A stretch of 64,000 bases of DNA from an uncultured Clostridium sp. (GCA_900539185.1 UQBG01000010.1:1-64000); one strand, 5' to 3'; counted from the stretch's first letter, positions 24,976-34,232 are shown. Made by a program: numbers and translations. The notes: generated from the sequence alone by a model not told the origin.

Positions 24976-26466
24976 ATGGAAGTTATATATTCAAGCACCA
25001 GAAATGCTGCTGAGACAGCAACCGCCTCTCAGGCAATCTTGAAGGGATTGGCAGAGAATGGTGGACTATTTGTACCAAATACAATTCCGGCACTGGATGT
25101 TCCGTTGGAAGACTTAGCAAAGATGTCTTATCAGGAAGTGGCATATGAGGTTATGAGCCGGATGCTGACAGACTTTACAGAGGAAGAGTTGAAGTACTGT
25201 ATCAGCCATGCGTATGATTCTAAGTTTGATACGGCAGAGATTGCACCTCTGAAAAAGGCACATGGTGCAAATTATCTGGAGCTGTTCCATGGTTCTACGA
25301 TTGCGTTTAAGGATATGGCACTGTCGATTCTTCCATACCTGCTGACAACCTCAGCGAAGAAGAATCAGGTAAAGAATGATATTGTAATACTGACTGCAAC
25401 ATCGGGTGATACCGGTAAAGCAGCACTGGCAGGCTTTGCGGATGTTCCGGGAACCAGAATCATCGTATTCTATCCGAAGCATGGTGTAAGTCCGATCCAG
25501 GAGAAGCAGATGGTTACCCAGAAGGGTGATAATACAGCAGTAGTAGGTATCATCGGTAACTTTGATGATGCACAGACCGGGGTTAAGAACATGTTTAATG
25601 ATAAGGCTCTGGCAGAGGAGATGGATGCTGCAAATATGCAGTTCTCATCTGCAAACTCCATTAATATCGGTCGTCTGGTTCCGCAGATGGTATATTATGT
25701 ATATGCATATAGCAGACTGGTAGCAGATGGAACGATTCAGGCCGGTGAGAAGATGAATGTGGTAGTGCCGACCGGTAACTTTGGTAATATATTGGCAGCA
25801 TACTATGCAAAGGAAATGGGACTTCCGATTGCAAAGTTTATCTGTGCTTCCAATGAAAATAAGGTTCTGTATGACTTCTTCAAGACCGGAGAGTATGATA
25901 AGAATCGTGAGTTTATTCTGACATCTTCTCCATCTATGGATATTCTGATTTCCAGCAATCTGGAGCGTCTGATCTACAAGATCGCCGGCAATAATGCCGA
26001 AAAGGATGCAGAACTGATGAAGGCACTGACGACAGAAGGAAAGTATACGATCACACCTGAGATGAAGGAGAAGCTGGCTGAGTTCTATGGCGGTTATGCA
26101 ACCGAGGAAGAGACAGCCGCTACGATCAAGAAGATCTATCAGGAGGATGATTATATTATCGATACACATACGGCAGTAGCCGCTACCGTATATGATAAGT
26201 ATGTGGCAGAGACCGGAGATCAGACTCCAACCGTGATTGCATCGACTGCAAGCCCATATAAGTTTACCAGAAGTGTCATGAATGCAATCGATCATACCTA
26301 TGACAGCAAGTCTGATTTCGAACTGATCGACGAGCTGAATCGACTGTCTGGTGTAGCTGTTCCACAGGCAATCGAAGATATCCGTACCGCACCGGTTGTA
26401 CATGATACCGTTTGCGACAAGTCTGAGATGGAAGCCACTGTTAAGAAGATATTGAAACTTTCATAA
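24976..26466 (+). CDS. thrC: Threonine synthase
   Basis: A 496-residue PLP enzyme, full length on its own. It starts MEVIYSSTRNAAETATASQAILKGLAENGGLFVP, has the PLP lysine in STIAFKDMALS, the substrate loop TATSGDTGKAALAGF and the cofactor-phosphate region VPTGNFGNILAAYYA. It converts O-phosphohomoserine to threonine. An internal ribosome-like site, AAAGGAAAC (24958-24966), lies 9 nt before ATG 24976. That site and the usual family length argue for independent initiation, even though the upstream DUF308 frame is continuous with it. Confidence 0.92.
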   Translation: MEVIYSSTRNAAETATASQAILKGLAENGGLFVPNTIPALDVPLEDLAKMSYQEVAYEVMSRMLTDFTEEELKYCISHAYDSKFDTAEIAPLKKAHGANYLELFHGSTIAFKDMALSILPYLLTTSAKKNQVKNDIVILTATSGDTGKAALAGFADVPGTRIIVFYPKHGVSPIQEKQMVTQKGDNTAVVGIIGNFDDAQTGVKNMFNDKALAEEMDAANMQFSSANSINIGRLVPQMVYYVYAYSRLVADGTIQAGEKMNVVVPTGNFGNILAAYYAKEMGLPIAKFICASNENKVLYDFFKTGEYDKNREFILTSSPSMDILISSNLERLIYKIAGNNAEKDAELMKALTTEGKYTITPEMKEKLAEFYGGYATEEETAATIKKIYQEDDYIIDTHTAVAATVYDKYVAETGDQTPTVIASTASPYKFTRSVMNAIDHTYDSKSDFELIDELNRLSGVAVPQAIEDIRTAPVVHDTVCDKSEMEATVKKILKLS

Positions 26467-26534
26467 GTACGTTATTATTTGCAATAGCAAGAATAGAATA
26501 AGACAGTTCATTCGTACCTTCCTGTCTATAAATA

Positions 26535-26604
26535 AAACCAGGACCTGTAAGCCCATGAGAGATCAGGACGAGAGGTTCTGTTGCTCCCATGGGCTTATTG
26601 GTTT
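26535..26604 (+). ncRNA. Structured leader upstream of queD (candidate regulatory RNA)
   Basis: Outer helix AAACCA (26535-26540)/TGGTTT (26599-26604) and a perfect 10-bp inner helix TAAGCCCATG (26548-26557)/CATGGGCTTA (26588-26597). A 7-nt bulge GGACCTG lies between them. The loop carries a small hairpin CAGGA/TTCTG and the stretch AGGTTC (26573-26578), which can pair with the bulge GGACCT (26541-26546, one G-U) as a pseudoknot. It lies 88 nt before the queuosine operon. It does not fit the preQ1-I consensus. It could instead be a large terminator after thrC, but no T run follows. Confidence 0.45.
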
Positions 26605-26691
26605 ATGGAAGCAGCAGAACGAAGGCGAAGAAACGTGGAAGGAACGGAAAAGAAAAGGTAAGGAATGTAAGAGGTATATGGAGGAAAGAGA

Positions 26692-27117
26692 ATGTATACG
26701 ATAGAGACACAGGTCAGCTTTGACAGTGCACACTTTCTGGCTGGCTATCAGGGAAAATGCGGAAATATCCATGGACACCGCTGGACAGTCAAGGTGGTTG
26801 TGCAGGGAGAACAACTGGAGGAAGAGCAGCTTCAGACAAGAGGAATGTTGATGGACTTTTCACAGCTGAAACAGGAACTGAAAACCATGGGAGACAAGCT
26901 GGATCATGTATTCATTATTGAAAAGAATACATTGGCAGAGGATACGCTGCACTGTCTTTTAAGGGATGGGTTCCGTATCGTGGAGATGGACTTCCGTCCG
27001 ACTGCAGAGAACTTTGCAAAATGGTTCTATGATGAGCTGACAGGACAGGGATATCCGCTAAAGTCCGTGATTGTATATGAAACGCCAAATAACTGTGCCA
27101 CATACAGTCCGGTGTAG
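26692..27117 (+). CDS. queD: 6-carboxytetrahydropterin synthase
   Basis: A 141-residue member of the PTPS/QueD family: zinc histidines His14, His27 and His29 (FDSAHFLAGY, NIHGHRW), catalytic Cys23 in KCGN, and MLMDFSQLK, LDHVFI and PTAENFAKWFYDEL. It makes 6-carboxy-tetrahydropterin from dihydroneopterin triphosphate in the 7-deazaguanine pathway. It is the first gene of queD-queE-folE-queC, with GGAGG before its ATG. The structured leader above is the obvious place for control. Confidence 0.95.
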   Translation: MYTIETQVSFDSAHFLAGYQGKCGNIHGHRWTVKVVVQGEQLEEEQLQTRGMLMDFSQLKQELKTMGDKLDHVFIIEKNTLAEDTLHCLLRDGFRIVEMDFRPTAENFAKWFYDELTGQGYPLKSVIVYETPNNCATYSPV

Positions 27118-27126
27118 GAGGCTGAA

Positions 27127-27792
27127 ATGAAATATAAGGTAGTAGAACATTTTATAAGCATCAATGGAGAAGGACAAAAGGCAGGTGAACTGGCACTGTT
27201 TATCCGGTTTGCCGGCTGTAACCTAAACTGCAACTACTGTGATACCAGCTGGGCGAATCAGCCGGGTGTGCAGTGGGAAGATATGACGGAGAAGGAGCTG
27301 GCAGCTATGGTACGGGACAGCAGTGTGCAAAATGTGACTCTGACAGGCGGAGAACCGCTTTTACAGCCGGGCATGGATCAGTTGATCGAGAAGCTGGGAC
27401 AGATCGATGGGGTTCAAATCGAAATTGAAACCAACGGGAGTGTAAGTATAGAACCATTTACGGGTTTGTCTGTGCGGCCGGCATTCACACTGGATTATAA
27501 GCTTCCGGGAAGTGGTATGGAGTCTCATATGCGGCCGGAGAACTACCGGTATCTGCAGGAAAGGGATACGGTAAAGTTTGTGATATCCGATGAAACAGAT
27601 TTGAGAAAAGCAGAAGAGATTATAACAGCCTATAAGCTTCAGGGAAGATGTGGTATTTATTACAGTCCGGTATTCGGACGAATAGAGCCGGAACAGATCG
27701 TGAATGACATGATCGAACATAGATTGAATCAGGTGCATATGCAGCTACAGCTGCATAAGTATATCTGGGATCCTGAGAAGCGAGGAGTATAG
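27127..27792 (+). CDS. queE: 7-carboxy-7-deazaguanine synthase (radical SAM)
   Basis: A 221-residue radical SAM enzyme. Cys31, Cys35 and Cys38 (GCNLNCNYCDTSW) form the C-x3-C-x2-C site for the 4Fe-4S cluster, followed by NVTLTGGEPLLQ and IEIETNGSV. It rearranges 6-carboxytetrahydropterin to 7-carboxy-7-deazaguanine. It starts 9 nt after queD, with GTAGGAGG overlapping the queD stop. Confidence 0.96.
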   Translation: MKYKVVEHFISINGEGQKAGELALFIRFAGCNLNCNYCDTSWANQPGVQWEDMTEKELAAMVRDSSVQNVTLTGGEPLLQPGMDQLIEKLGQIDGVQIEIETNGSVSIEPFTGLSVRPAFTLDYKLPGSGMESHMRPENYRYLQERDTVKFVISDETDLRKAEEIITAYKLQGRCGIYYSPVFGRIEPEQIVNDMIEHRLNQVHMQLQLHKYIWDPEKRGV

Positions 27793-27803
27793 GAGGTACA
27801 GGA

Positions 27804-28397
27804 ATGGCAGAGAACAGAAAAATAGATGAAAAAGCAATCGAGGAGCACATCCGGGGCATTCTGGAAGCTTTGGGAGAGGATCCGGATCGGGAAGGGTTAA
27901 AGGAGACTCCACAGCGGGTGGCACGTATGTATACAGAAGTCTTTGAGGGGATGAACTATACAAATGAAGAGATTGCCAAGATGTATGGGAAGACCTTCGA
28001 GGTGGCAACTGAGCATGAGGATATGGTACTGGTAAAGGACATAGAAGTATTCAGTTACTGTGAACACCATATGGCGCTGATGTATGATATGAAGGTGAGT
28101 GTTGCATATCTGCCAAAGGAACGCGTGATCGGACTGAGCAAGATCGCCCGGATCGCAGACATGGTAGCAAAACGGCTGCAGCTACAGGAACGGATCGGAA
28201 CCGATATTGCGGAGATCATACAGATGGCAACCGGATCGGAGGATGTAGCGGTTTTGATATCCGCAAACCATAGCTGTATGACAGCCAGAGGTATCAAGAA
28301 ACCATCCGCAAAGACAGTTACGACAACCCTGCGTGGACGGTTTGAGCATGAGACGGAGCTGCAGAACCGTTTTTATTATATGCTGCAGCAGAATTAG
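27804..28397 (+). CDS. folE: GTP cyclohydrolase I
   Basis: A 197-residue FolE1: EDPDREGLKETPQRVARMY, zinc ligands in FSYCEHHMALMYDMKVSVAYLP and in HSCMTARG, and the C-terminal DVAVLISANHSC stretch. It turns GTP into dihydroneopterin triphosphate, the entry to both folate and queuosine. Its position between queE and queC shows it feeds QueD here; a separate FolE for folate may exist elsewhere. Confidence 0.96.
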   Translation: MAENRKIDEKAIEEHIRGILEALGEDPDREGLKETPQRVARMYTEVFEGMNYTNEEIAKMYGKTFEVATEHEDMVLVKDIEVFSYCEHHMALMYDMKVSVAYLPKERVIGLSKIARIADMVAKRLQLQERIGTDIAEIIQMATGSEDVAVLISANHSCMTARGIKKPSAKTVTTTLRGRFEHETELQNRFYYMLQQN

Positions 28398-28459
28398 AAT
28401 ATAGACAAAATAGATATCCTATCGATAACGAATAAAAATAGAAACAGGAGGATTATGGA

Positions 28460-29137
28460 ATGAATGAGAACAGAAAGAATAAGAAGCAGGCAGTTGTAAT
28501 ATTTAGTGGCGGACAGGATAGTACAACCTGTCTGTTCTGGGCGAAGGCCAGATATGAAAAGGTAATTGCCATTTCATTTGATTACGGTCAGAAGCATAAG
28601 AAGGAGCTGGAGTGTGCAAAGACCATTGCCGATGAATATGGAATCGAACATCATATCTTTGATATGAGCCTGTTAAATGATCTGGCGCCGAACTCTCTGA
28701 CCCGGAACGATATTCCGGTAGACGAAAATGCACCGGAGCAGGGAACACCGAACAGCTTTGTAGACGGAAGAAATATGGTATTCTTAACCTATGCGGCCAT
28801 CTTTGCAAAGCAGAGGGGAATCACTGATCTGGTAACCGGTGTTTCTCAGAGCGATTTCAGTGGGTATCCGGACTGTCGGGATGTATTTATTAAGTCACTG
28901 AATACGACTTTGAATCTGGCTATGGACTATGGATTTGATATACTGACACCACTTATGTGGATCGATAAGGAAGAAACATGGGCACTGGCAGACGAACTGG
29001 GAGTGCTGGAACTGGTACATGATAAGACGTTGACCTGTTATAACGGAATCATAGGAGATGGCTGTGGTCATTGTCCTTCCTGCAAGCTGCGAAAGAAGGG
29101 CTATGATCTGTATATGAGCCACAGAAATAAGAAGTAA
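28460..29137 (+). CDS. queC: 7-cyano-7-deazaguanine synthase
   Basis: A 225-residue PP-loop ATPase: FSGGQDSTTCLFWA (ATP pyrophosphate loop), VDGRNMVFLTYAAIFA, GVSQSDFSGYPDCRD and a C-terminal zinc site with four cysteines (CNGIIGDGCGHCPSCKLR). It turns 7-carboxy-7-deazaguanine into preQ0. The next enzyme, QueF, is not in the window. It ends 10 nt from the convergent lipid-kinase gene. Confidence 0.96.
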   Translation: MNENRKNKKQAVVIFSGGQDSTTCLFWAKARYEKVIAISFDYGQKHKKELECAKTIADEYGIEHHIFDMSLLNDLAPNSLTRNDIPVDENAPEQGTPNSFVDGRNMVFLTYAAIFAKQRGITDLVTGVSQSDFSGYPDCRDVFIKSLNTTLNLAMDYGFDILTPLMWIDKEETWALADELGVLELVHDKTLTCYNGIIGDGCGHCPSCKLRKKGYDLYMSHRNKK

Positions 29138-29147
29138 GAGATATTCC

Positions 29148-30038
29148 TTATCGAATGATCGGGATTGCCTTTCGGCAGTTCTCTATTACGACATGCTTTT
29201 GGTTTCCGCCGAATTCACCGTCCATAACCCATGGGATTTCTTCATCGGAGGTGATTTCCAGGCGGGAAGCCTTGAAGCAGTACATATATTTTTCATTGAC
29301 TTCACTGATTAACAGCGAATTGATAATCGCCTGTAGTTCAAATGGCTTTGTAGGGGCTTTGATCAGCAGGCATTCAAAGATGCCATCATCGAATTCTACA
29401 TTATCTGCCAGTACAACATTTCGCATACCACCCACAGACAGGGAGTTTGTTACCATCACATAGATAAAGGTATCTGTAATCTCCTGATCATCATATCGGA
29501 TCGTGGCAGTATAGGGGGTAATATTATTCAGCCCACGGATACTGCTCATGACATAGGCGGCATGCCCGAACATATTTTTGAACTGCTGATTGGTTGAGTA
29601 GGAAACCTCTGTAAAAGCACCAAAGGCAGCTACATAGATGAAGTAATCATCCTGATTGAAGCAGCCGACATCGACCCGGAACGGAAAGCCGCTGATGATA
29701 TTTTCTACTGCGGCCAGCGGTTCAAGTGGAATGCCTAAGCTTCGGGCAAAGTCATTTGTAGACCCGGCAGGGATGTAACCAAGCGGAACCTGACATTTAC
29801 TCTGCATATATCCGGTGACGACATCATCCAGTGTGCCGTCTCCGCCGGCACAGACGATAAGATCATAGTCATTTCCTTCTGAAATAACGATATTCTGTCC
29901 GTCATTCGGCTGTTTGGTCGGATAAACAGTCACCCGGTAATTTGCATCGGAAAAGGCATTTATAATTTCAAAGAGGTTGTTCTTTATATGGGTCTTTCCG
30001 GCAGTCGGATTTAATATAAACAATAACTCCTTTTTCAT
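29148..30038 (-). CDS. Diacylglycerol kinase-family lipid kinase
   Basis: A 296-residue YegS/DgkB-type kinase: FILNPTAGK at the N-terminus, the nucleotide-binding CAGGDGTLDDVV, PLGYIPAGSTNDFARSLGIP, and the C-terminal half with MRNVVLADNVEFDDGIFECLLIK. Likely substrate is diacylglycerol or a related lipid (undecaprenol cannot be excluded). The ribosome site CTGGAGG precedes the start, and the promoter is at 30105-30133. Confidence 0.9.
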   Translation of the reverse strand: MKKELLFILNPTAGKTHIKNNLFEIINAFSDANYRVTVYPTKQPNDGQNIVISEGNDYDLIVCAGGDGTLDDVVTGYMQSKCQVPLGYIPAGSTNDFARSLGIPLEPLAAVENIISGFPFRVDVGCFNQDDYFIYVAAFGAFTEVSYSTNQQFKNMFGHAAYVMSSIRGLNNITPYTATIRYDDQEITDTFIYVMVTNSLSVGGMRNVVLADNVEFDDGIFECLLIKAPTKPFELQAIINSLLISEVNEKYMYCFKASRLEITSDEEIPWVMDGEFGGNQKHVVIENCRKAIPIIR

Positions 30039-30104
30039 AACGATTCCTCCAGTTTACTTATATGGTATGAAGGTCAAACGGAAATTTGACATCTGTATTC
30101 ATAT

Positions 30105-30133
30105 ATTATAGTATACCTGGTTCTATTTCACAA
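30105..30133 (-). promoter_or_regulatory. Promoter of the lipid kinase gene
   Basis: On the minus strand TTGTGA (30128-30133), 17-nt spacer, TATAAT (30105-30110). Confidence 0.65.
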
Positions 30134-30197
30134 CGGATAGAGTCTAAAAGAATTATGAAACTATTCTAAACAGAAGCCTCTGAAACAGGAACAAAAC

Positions 30198-30226
30198 TTG
30201 CTATATTGGATAAAATATCCTATAAT
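30198..30226 (+). promoter_or_regulatory. Promoter of glmM and the glycan genes
   Basis: TTGCTA (30198-30203), 17-nt spacer, TATAAT (30221-30226), 40 nt before the glmM start. It is divergent from the lipid-kinase promoter and may drive the run to 36498. Confidence 0.7.
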
Positions 30227-30265
30227 AAGTCTATATGTCATAAAAAGGAAAGGACTATCAGAATT

Positions 30266-31612
30266 ATGGGAAAATATTTTGGAACCGATGGATTTCGAGG
30301 AGAAGCCAATATAGACTTAACGGTAGAACATGCATATAAAGTAGGACGGTTTCTGGGGTATTATTACGGAAAGCAGAAGGCGGACGGAAGAGCCAGAATC
30401 GTAATCGGTAAAGATACCAGACGTTCCAGCTATATGTTTGAGTATGCGTTGGTTGCGGGTCTGACTGCAAGTGGTGCCGATGTGTGCCTGATGCATGTAA
30501 CACCGACACCGAGTGTATCGTATATTACGAGAGTGGATGAGTTTGACTGTGGTATCATGATTTCTGCCAGTCATAATCCGTTTTATGATAATGGAATCAA
30601 GATTATCAATGGAAACGGTTCGAAGATGGATGCAGGCGTTGAGAATCAGATCGAGGCCTATATCGATGGACTGACGGAGGAGATTCCGTTTGCAACCAGA
30701 GAGCATATCGGAAGAACGACAGATTATGCAGCCGGAAGAAATCGGTATATCGGATATCTGATGACACTGGCTACCCGGTCCTTTAAGAATGTACGTGTCG
30801 GCTTAGATTGCGCCAACGGTGCATCTTCGACGGTAGCAAAGTATGTGTTTGAAGCTCTGGGGGCAAAGACCTACGTGATTCATGCAGAGCCGGACGGAAC
30901 GAATATCAATGATCATTGCGGATCTACCCATATTGAAGTCCTCCAGAAGTTTGTAAAGGAGAAAGGGCTGGATATTGGTTTTGCATACGATGGAGATGCG
31001 GACCGTTGTATGGCAGTTGATGACAAGGGAGAGATTATCGATGGAGATAAGATCCTGTATGTATGCGGAAAGTATCTGAAGGAACGAGGAGAACTGGCAA
31101 ATGATACGGTTGTAACGACAGTTATGTCAAATCTTGGACTGTATAAGGCATTTGACCGCTGCGGGATTAAGTATGAAAAGACCGCAGTTGGTGATAAATA
31201 TGTATATGAGAACATGATGGAATATGGACATTCTCTGGGTGGAGAGCAGTCCGGCCATATTATCTTCAGTAAGTTTGCGACGACCGGTGACGGCGTACTG
31301 ACATCTTTGAAGTTGATGGAGGTTATGCTGGAGAGCAAGCAGAAGATATCCGAGCTGTTCCATGATCTGACGATCTATCCGCAGCTTTTGGTGAATGTAA
31401 AGGTGAAAAGTAAACCGGCAGCCAGAGCGGATAAGGATGTATGTGCACTGGTAGCACAGATCGAGAAGGAACTGGGAGAAAACGGACGGATCCTGATCCG
31501 GGAGAGTGGAACAGAGCCGGTGATCCGTGTCATGGTAGAGGCAGAAACAGATGAACTGTGCAATAAGTATGTATATCAGGTAGTAGATTTATTGAAGTCA
31601 AAGGATCTGTAG
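30266..31612 (+). CDS. glmM: Phosphoglucosamine mutase
   Basis: A 448-residue alpha-D-phosphohexomutase: KYFGTDGFRGEAN at the N-terminus, the phosphoserine loop GIMISASHNPFYDNGIK, metal loop DGDADRCM, sugar-binding GEQSGHIIF and phosphate-binding RESGTEPVIRVMVE. The SASHN-P-x-x-DNGIK form is typical of GlmM. It makes glucosamine-1-phosphate for UDP-GlcNAc. The start at 30266 follows AAGGAAAGG. It leads directly (14 nt) into a UDP-GlcNAc-type dehydratase, so it may supply that pathway. Confidence 0.93.
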   Translation: MGKYFGTDGFRGEANIDLTVEHAYKVGRFLGYYYGKQKADGRARIVIGKDTRRSSYMFEYALVAGLTASGADVCLMHVTPTPSVSYITRVDEFDCGIMISASHNPFYDNGIKIINGNGSKMDAGVENQIEAYIDGLTEEIPFATREHIGRTTDYAAGRNRYIGYLMTLATRSFKNVRVGLDCANGASSTVAKYVFEALGAKTYVIHAEPDGTNINDHCGSTHIEVLQKFVKEKGLDIGFAYDGDADRCMAVDDKGEIIDGDKILYVCGKYLKERGELANDTVVTTVMSNLGLYKAFDRCGIKYEKTAVGDKYVYENMMEYGHSLGGEQSGHIIFSKFATTGDGVLTSLKLMEVMLESKQKISELFHDLTIYPQLLVNVKVKSKPAARADKDVCALVAQIEKELGENGRILIRESGTEPVIRVMVEAETDELCNKYVYQVVDLLKSKDL

Positions 31613-31626
31613 TCCGGGAGATAAAG

Positions 31627-33513
31627 ATGAGCATTAAGAGCTATATTCAGAGAAAGAAAAACGAACCCTTCGATCAGCAGCTGCTGATCCGACGGATTCT
31701 GTTGATAATGTATGACATTCTGGCGATTATCGGAACCAGTGGTCTGACGATACTGTTGCGGTTTAATCTGAACTATGCGGCTGTGGAGCTGCAGTATATT
31801 CAGATGATGTGGAAGTACCTGCCGATTAACATTATCTGTACATTGGTTATATTTATGCTGTTTAAGTTATATAGCAGTATCTGGCAGTATGCAGGTCCGA
31901 TCGAGGCGGGAAATGTTGTGATGGCGTGTGGCGTATCGGTGGTTGTTCAGTTTATCGGCTATCACCTGATGGGGCTACCGATGTTTCGGAGTTACTATAT
32001 CCTGTATGTGGGGATTCTGATGTTTCTGATTCTGGCATCCCGGTTTGCATACCGGTTTATTCGGATGCTGAAGAATAAGCGGATCCGCAACAAGAATGCA
32101 ACCCGCATCATGATCGTAGGTGCAGGGGAATCCTGTAACATGTTGATCAAGGAAATCACGAACAGCAGTTATATCAATGGTCAGGTAAAGTGCCTGATCG
32201 ATGATGATCCGGCAAAGATCGGAAAGTATGTGCAGGGCATAAAGGTAGTCGGGGATCGGGATACGATTCTCCATAATGCCAGAAAGTATGAGATCGATGA
32301 GATCATTATTGCACTGCCATCGGCATCTAAGAAGAGTATTAAAGAGATTACCAATATCTGTAAGGAGTCGGACTGTGAGCTGAAGATCCTTCCGGGTATG
32401 TATCAGCTGGTGAACGGAGAAGTTGGTATCAGTAATCTGCGAAATGTAGAGGTAGAGGATCTGTTAGGACGGGAGCCAATCAGTGTCAATGTGGATTCCA
32501 TTGCCGAATATGTGCGCGGCAAGGTGGTTCTGGTGACCGGCGGTGGTGGTTCCATCGGTAGTGAGCTGTGTCGTCAGATCGCCCGACATATTCCAAAGCA
32601 GTTGATTATCCTGGATATTTATGAGAACAATGCATATGACATCAAGCAGGAACTCGAACAGAAGTATCCACGCTTAAATCTTTTGGTACTGATTGGTTCG
32701 GTCCGGAATACCAGTCGTGTGAACTGGATCTTTGAAAAGTATCGCCCGGACATCGTATACCATGCGGCAGCCCATAAGCATGTACCGCTGATGGAGGACA
32801 GTCCGAATGAGGCGATTAAAAATAATGTGTTCGGAACGTTAAAGACCGTGCAGGCGGCCGATCGGTATGGCACACAGCGGTTTGTATTGATTTCAACAGA
32901 TAAGGCTGTGAATCCGACAAATATCATGGGAGCATCCAAGCGGATGTGTGAGATGATTGTGCAGATGTATGACCATCGTTCAAAGACAGAGTTTGTGGCA
33001 GTACGATTCGGAAATGTACTGGGAAGCAACGGAAGTGTGATTCCGTTATTTAAGAAGCAGATCGCACATGGTGGGCCGGTTACGGTTACACATCCGGATA
33101 TTATCCGGTACTTTATGACGATTCCGGAGGCTGTGTCGCTGGTTATTGAGGCCGGTCTATATGCAAAGGGTGGCGAGATATTTGTACTGGATATGGGAGA
33201 ACCGGTGAAGATTCTGGATCTGGCAGAGAATCTTATCCGTTTATCCGGGTATACTCCATATGAGGATATCCAGATTCGGTTTACAGGGCTGCGACCTGGA
33301 GAGAAGTTGTACGAAGAACTTCTGATGGATGAAGAGGGTCTGACCGATACGGAAAATAAGATGATTCATATCGGAAAACCGATCGAGATCGATGAGGACA
33401 AGTTTATTCATCAGCTGGAGGCACTGAAGAAGGTGACCGAACAGGAACCGGATAATATCAGAAAGATCATTAAGGAAATCGTGCCGACCTATAATCCTCA
33501 GGAGCAGAAGTAA
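31627..33513 (+). CDS. Membrane-bound NDP-sugar 4,6-dehydratase (CapD/PglF-like)
   Basis: A 628-residue protein: four N-terminal membrane spans (about 20-150), a CoA-binding-like Rossmann segment (RIMIVGAGESCNMLI) and a short-chain dehydrogenase domain with VLVTGGGGSIGSELCRQI, YHAAAHKHVPLMED, STDKAVNPTNIMGASKRMCE and a sugar end with GLRPGEKLYEELLM. This is the WbpM/PglF/CapD arrangement, which makes UDP-4-keto-6-deoxy-GlcNAc. The aminotransferase and phosphosugar transferase downstream use such a product. Confidence 0.92.
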   Translation: MSIKSYIQRKKNEPFDQQLLIRRILLIMYDILAIIGTSGLTILLRFNLNYAAVELQYIQMMWKYLPINIICTLVIFMLFKLYSSIWQYAGPIEAGNVVMACGVSVVVQFIGYHLMGLPMFRSYYILYVGILMFLILASRFAYRFIRMLKNKRIRNKNATRIMIVGAGESCNMLIKEITNSSYINGQVKCLIDDDPAKIGKYVQGIKVVGDRDTILHNARKYEIDEIIIALPSASKKSIKEITNICKESDCELKILPGMYQLVNGEVGISNLRNVEVEDLLGREPISVNVDSIAEYVRGKVVLVTGGGGSIGSELCRQIARHIPKQLIILDIYENNAYDIKQELEQKYPRLNLLVLIGSVRNTSRVNWIFEKYRPDIVYHAAAHKHVPLMEDSPNEAIKNNVFGTLKTVQAADRYGTQRFVLISTDKAVNPTNIMGASKRMCEMIVQMYDHRSKTEFVAVRFGNVLGSNGSVIPLFKKQIAHGGPVTVTHPDIIRYFMTIPEAVSLVIEAGLYAKGGEIFVLDMGEPVKILDLAENLIRLSGYTPYEDIQIRFTGLRPGEKLYEELLMDEEGLTDTENKMIHIGKPIEIDEDKFIHQLEALKKVTEQEPDNIRKIIKEIVPTYNPQEQK

Positions 33514-33545
33514 AGAACCAAAGGGAATGAGAAAGGATATGGGAC

Positions 33546-34232
33546 ATGATACTGAAGAAGTGGGAGCAACTGCCGGATAACATGCGGATACAGCAGGTAG
33601 AAGCTTATTATACAATCTTAAGAAAAAAGCGGGCAGGACTGACAGCTAAGCGTTTGTTTGATATTGTGGTGTCACTTCTTATGATTTTGTTGTTGTCTCC
33701 ATTGATGCTGGTAATTGCAATTTGGATCAAGTGTGATTCGAAGGGACCGGTGATGTTTCGACAGGTGCGGATTACGACCGGAGGAAAAGAGTTTCGGATC
33801 TTTAAGTTCCGGACGATGGTTACAGATGCCGAGAAGCTGGGAACGCAGGTAACAGTGGAACAGGATCCCAGAATCACCGGATCCGGTCGCTTTTTAAGGA
33901 AACTGCGACTGGATGAGGTTCCGCAGCTGTTCAATGTATTGGCGGGTGATATGAGCTTTGTGGGAACCAGACCGGAGGTTCCGCGGTATGTAGAGCAGTA
34001 TACGCCGGAGATGTGGGCAACCCTGTTATTGCCGGCCGGGATTACATCGGAAGCAAGCATCCGCTATAAGGATGAGGATGCACTTTTAAGCGGAGCCGAG
34101 GATGTGGACCGGGTATATGTAGAACAGGTATTGCCGGAAAAGATGAAGTATAATCTGAACTATTTGCGAGAGTTTAGTTTTTGGAAGGATATCGCCATTA
34201 TGTTTGAAACGGTCATTGCAGTATTGCGATAA
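33546..34232 (+). CDS. Polyprenyl-phosphate sugar-1-phosphate transferase
   Basis: A 228-residue monotopic transferase: KRLFDIVVSLLMILLLSPLMLVIAIWI is the re-entrant membrane helix, followed by GPVMFRQVRITTGGKEFRIFKFRTM, LRKLRLDEVPQLFNVLAGDMSFVGTRPEVP with the Asp-Glu catalytic pair. The usual PGITG end is PAGITSEASIRYKDE, as in a PglC-like subfamily. It puts the first sugar-phosphate on undecaprenyl phosphate. An ATG at 33555 is also possible as start. Confidence 0.92.
   Translation: MILKKWEQLPDNMRIQQVEAYYTILRKKRAGLTAKRLFDIVVSLLMILLLSPLMLVIAIWIKCDSKGPVMFRQVRITTGGKEFRIFKFRTMVTDAEKLGTQVTVEQDPRITGSGRFLRKLRLDEVPQLFNVLAGDMSFVGTRPEVPRYVEQYTPEMWATLLLPAGITSEASIRYKDEDALLSGAEDVDRVYVEQVLPEKMKYNLNYLREFSFWKDIAIMFETVIAVLR

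Noticed and set aside
26571..26604. preQ1-I riboswitch because of AGAGGTTCTG before queD
   Set aside because: The preQ1-I core needs a matching CCTCT and an A-rich tail after the loop; here the sequence continues CTCCCATGGGC, with no such tail.
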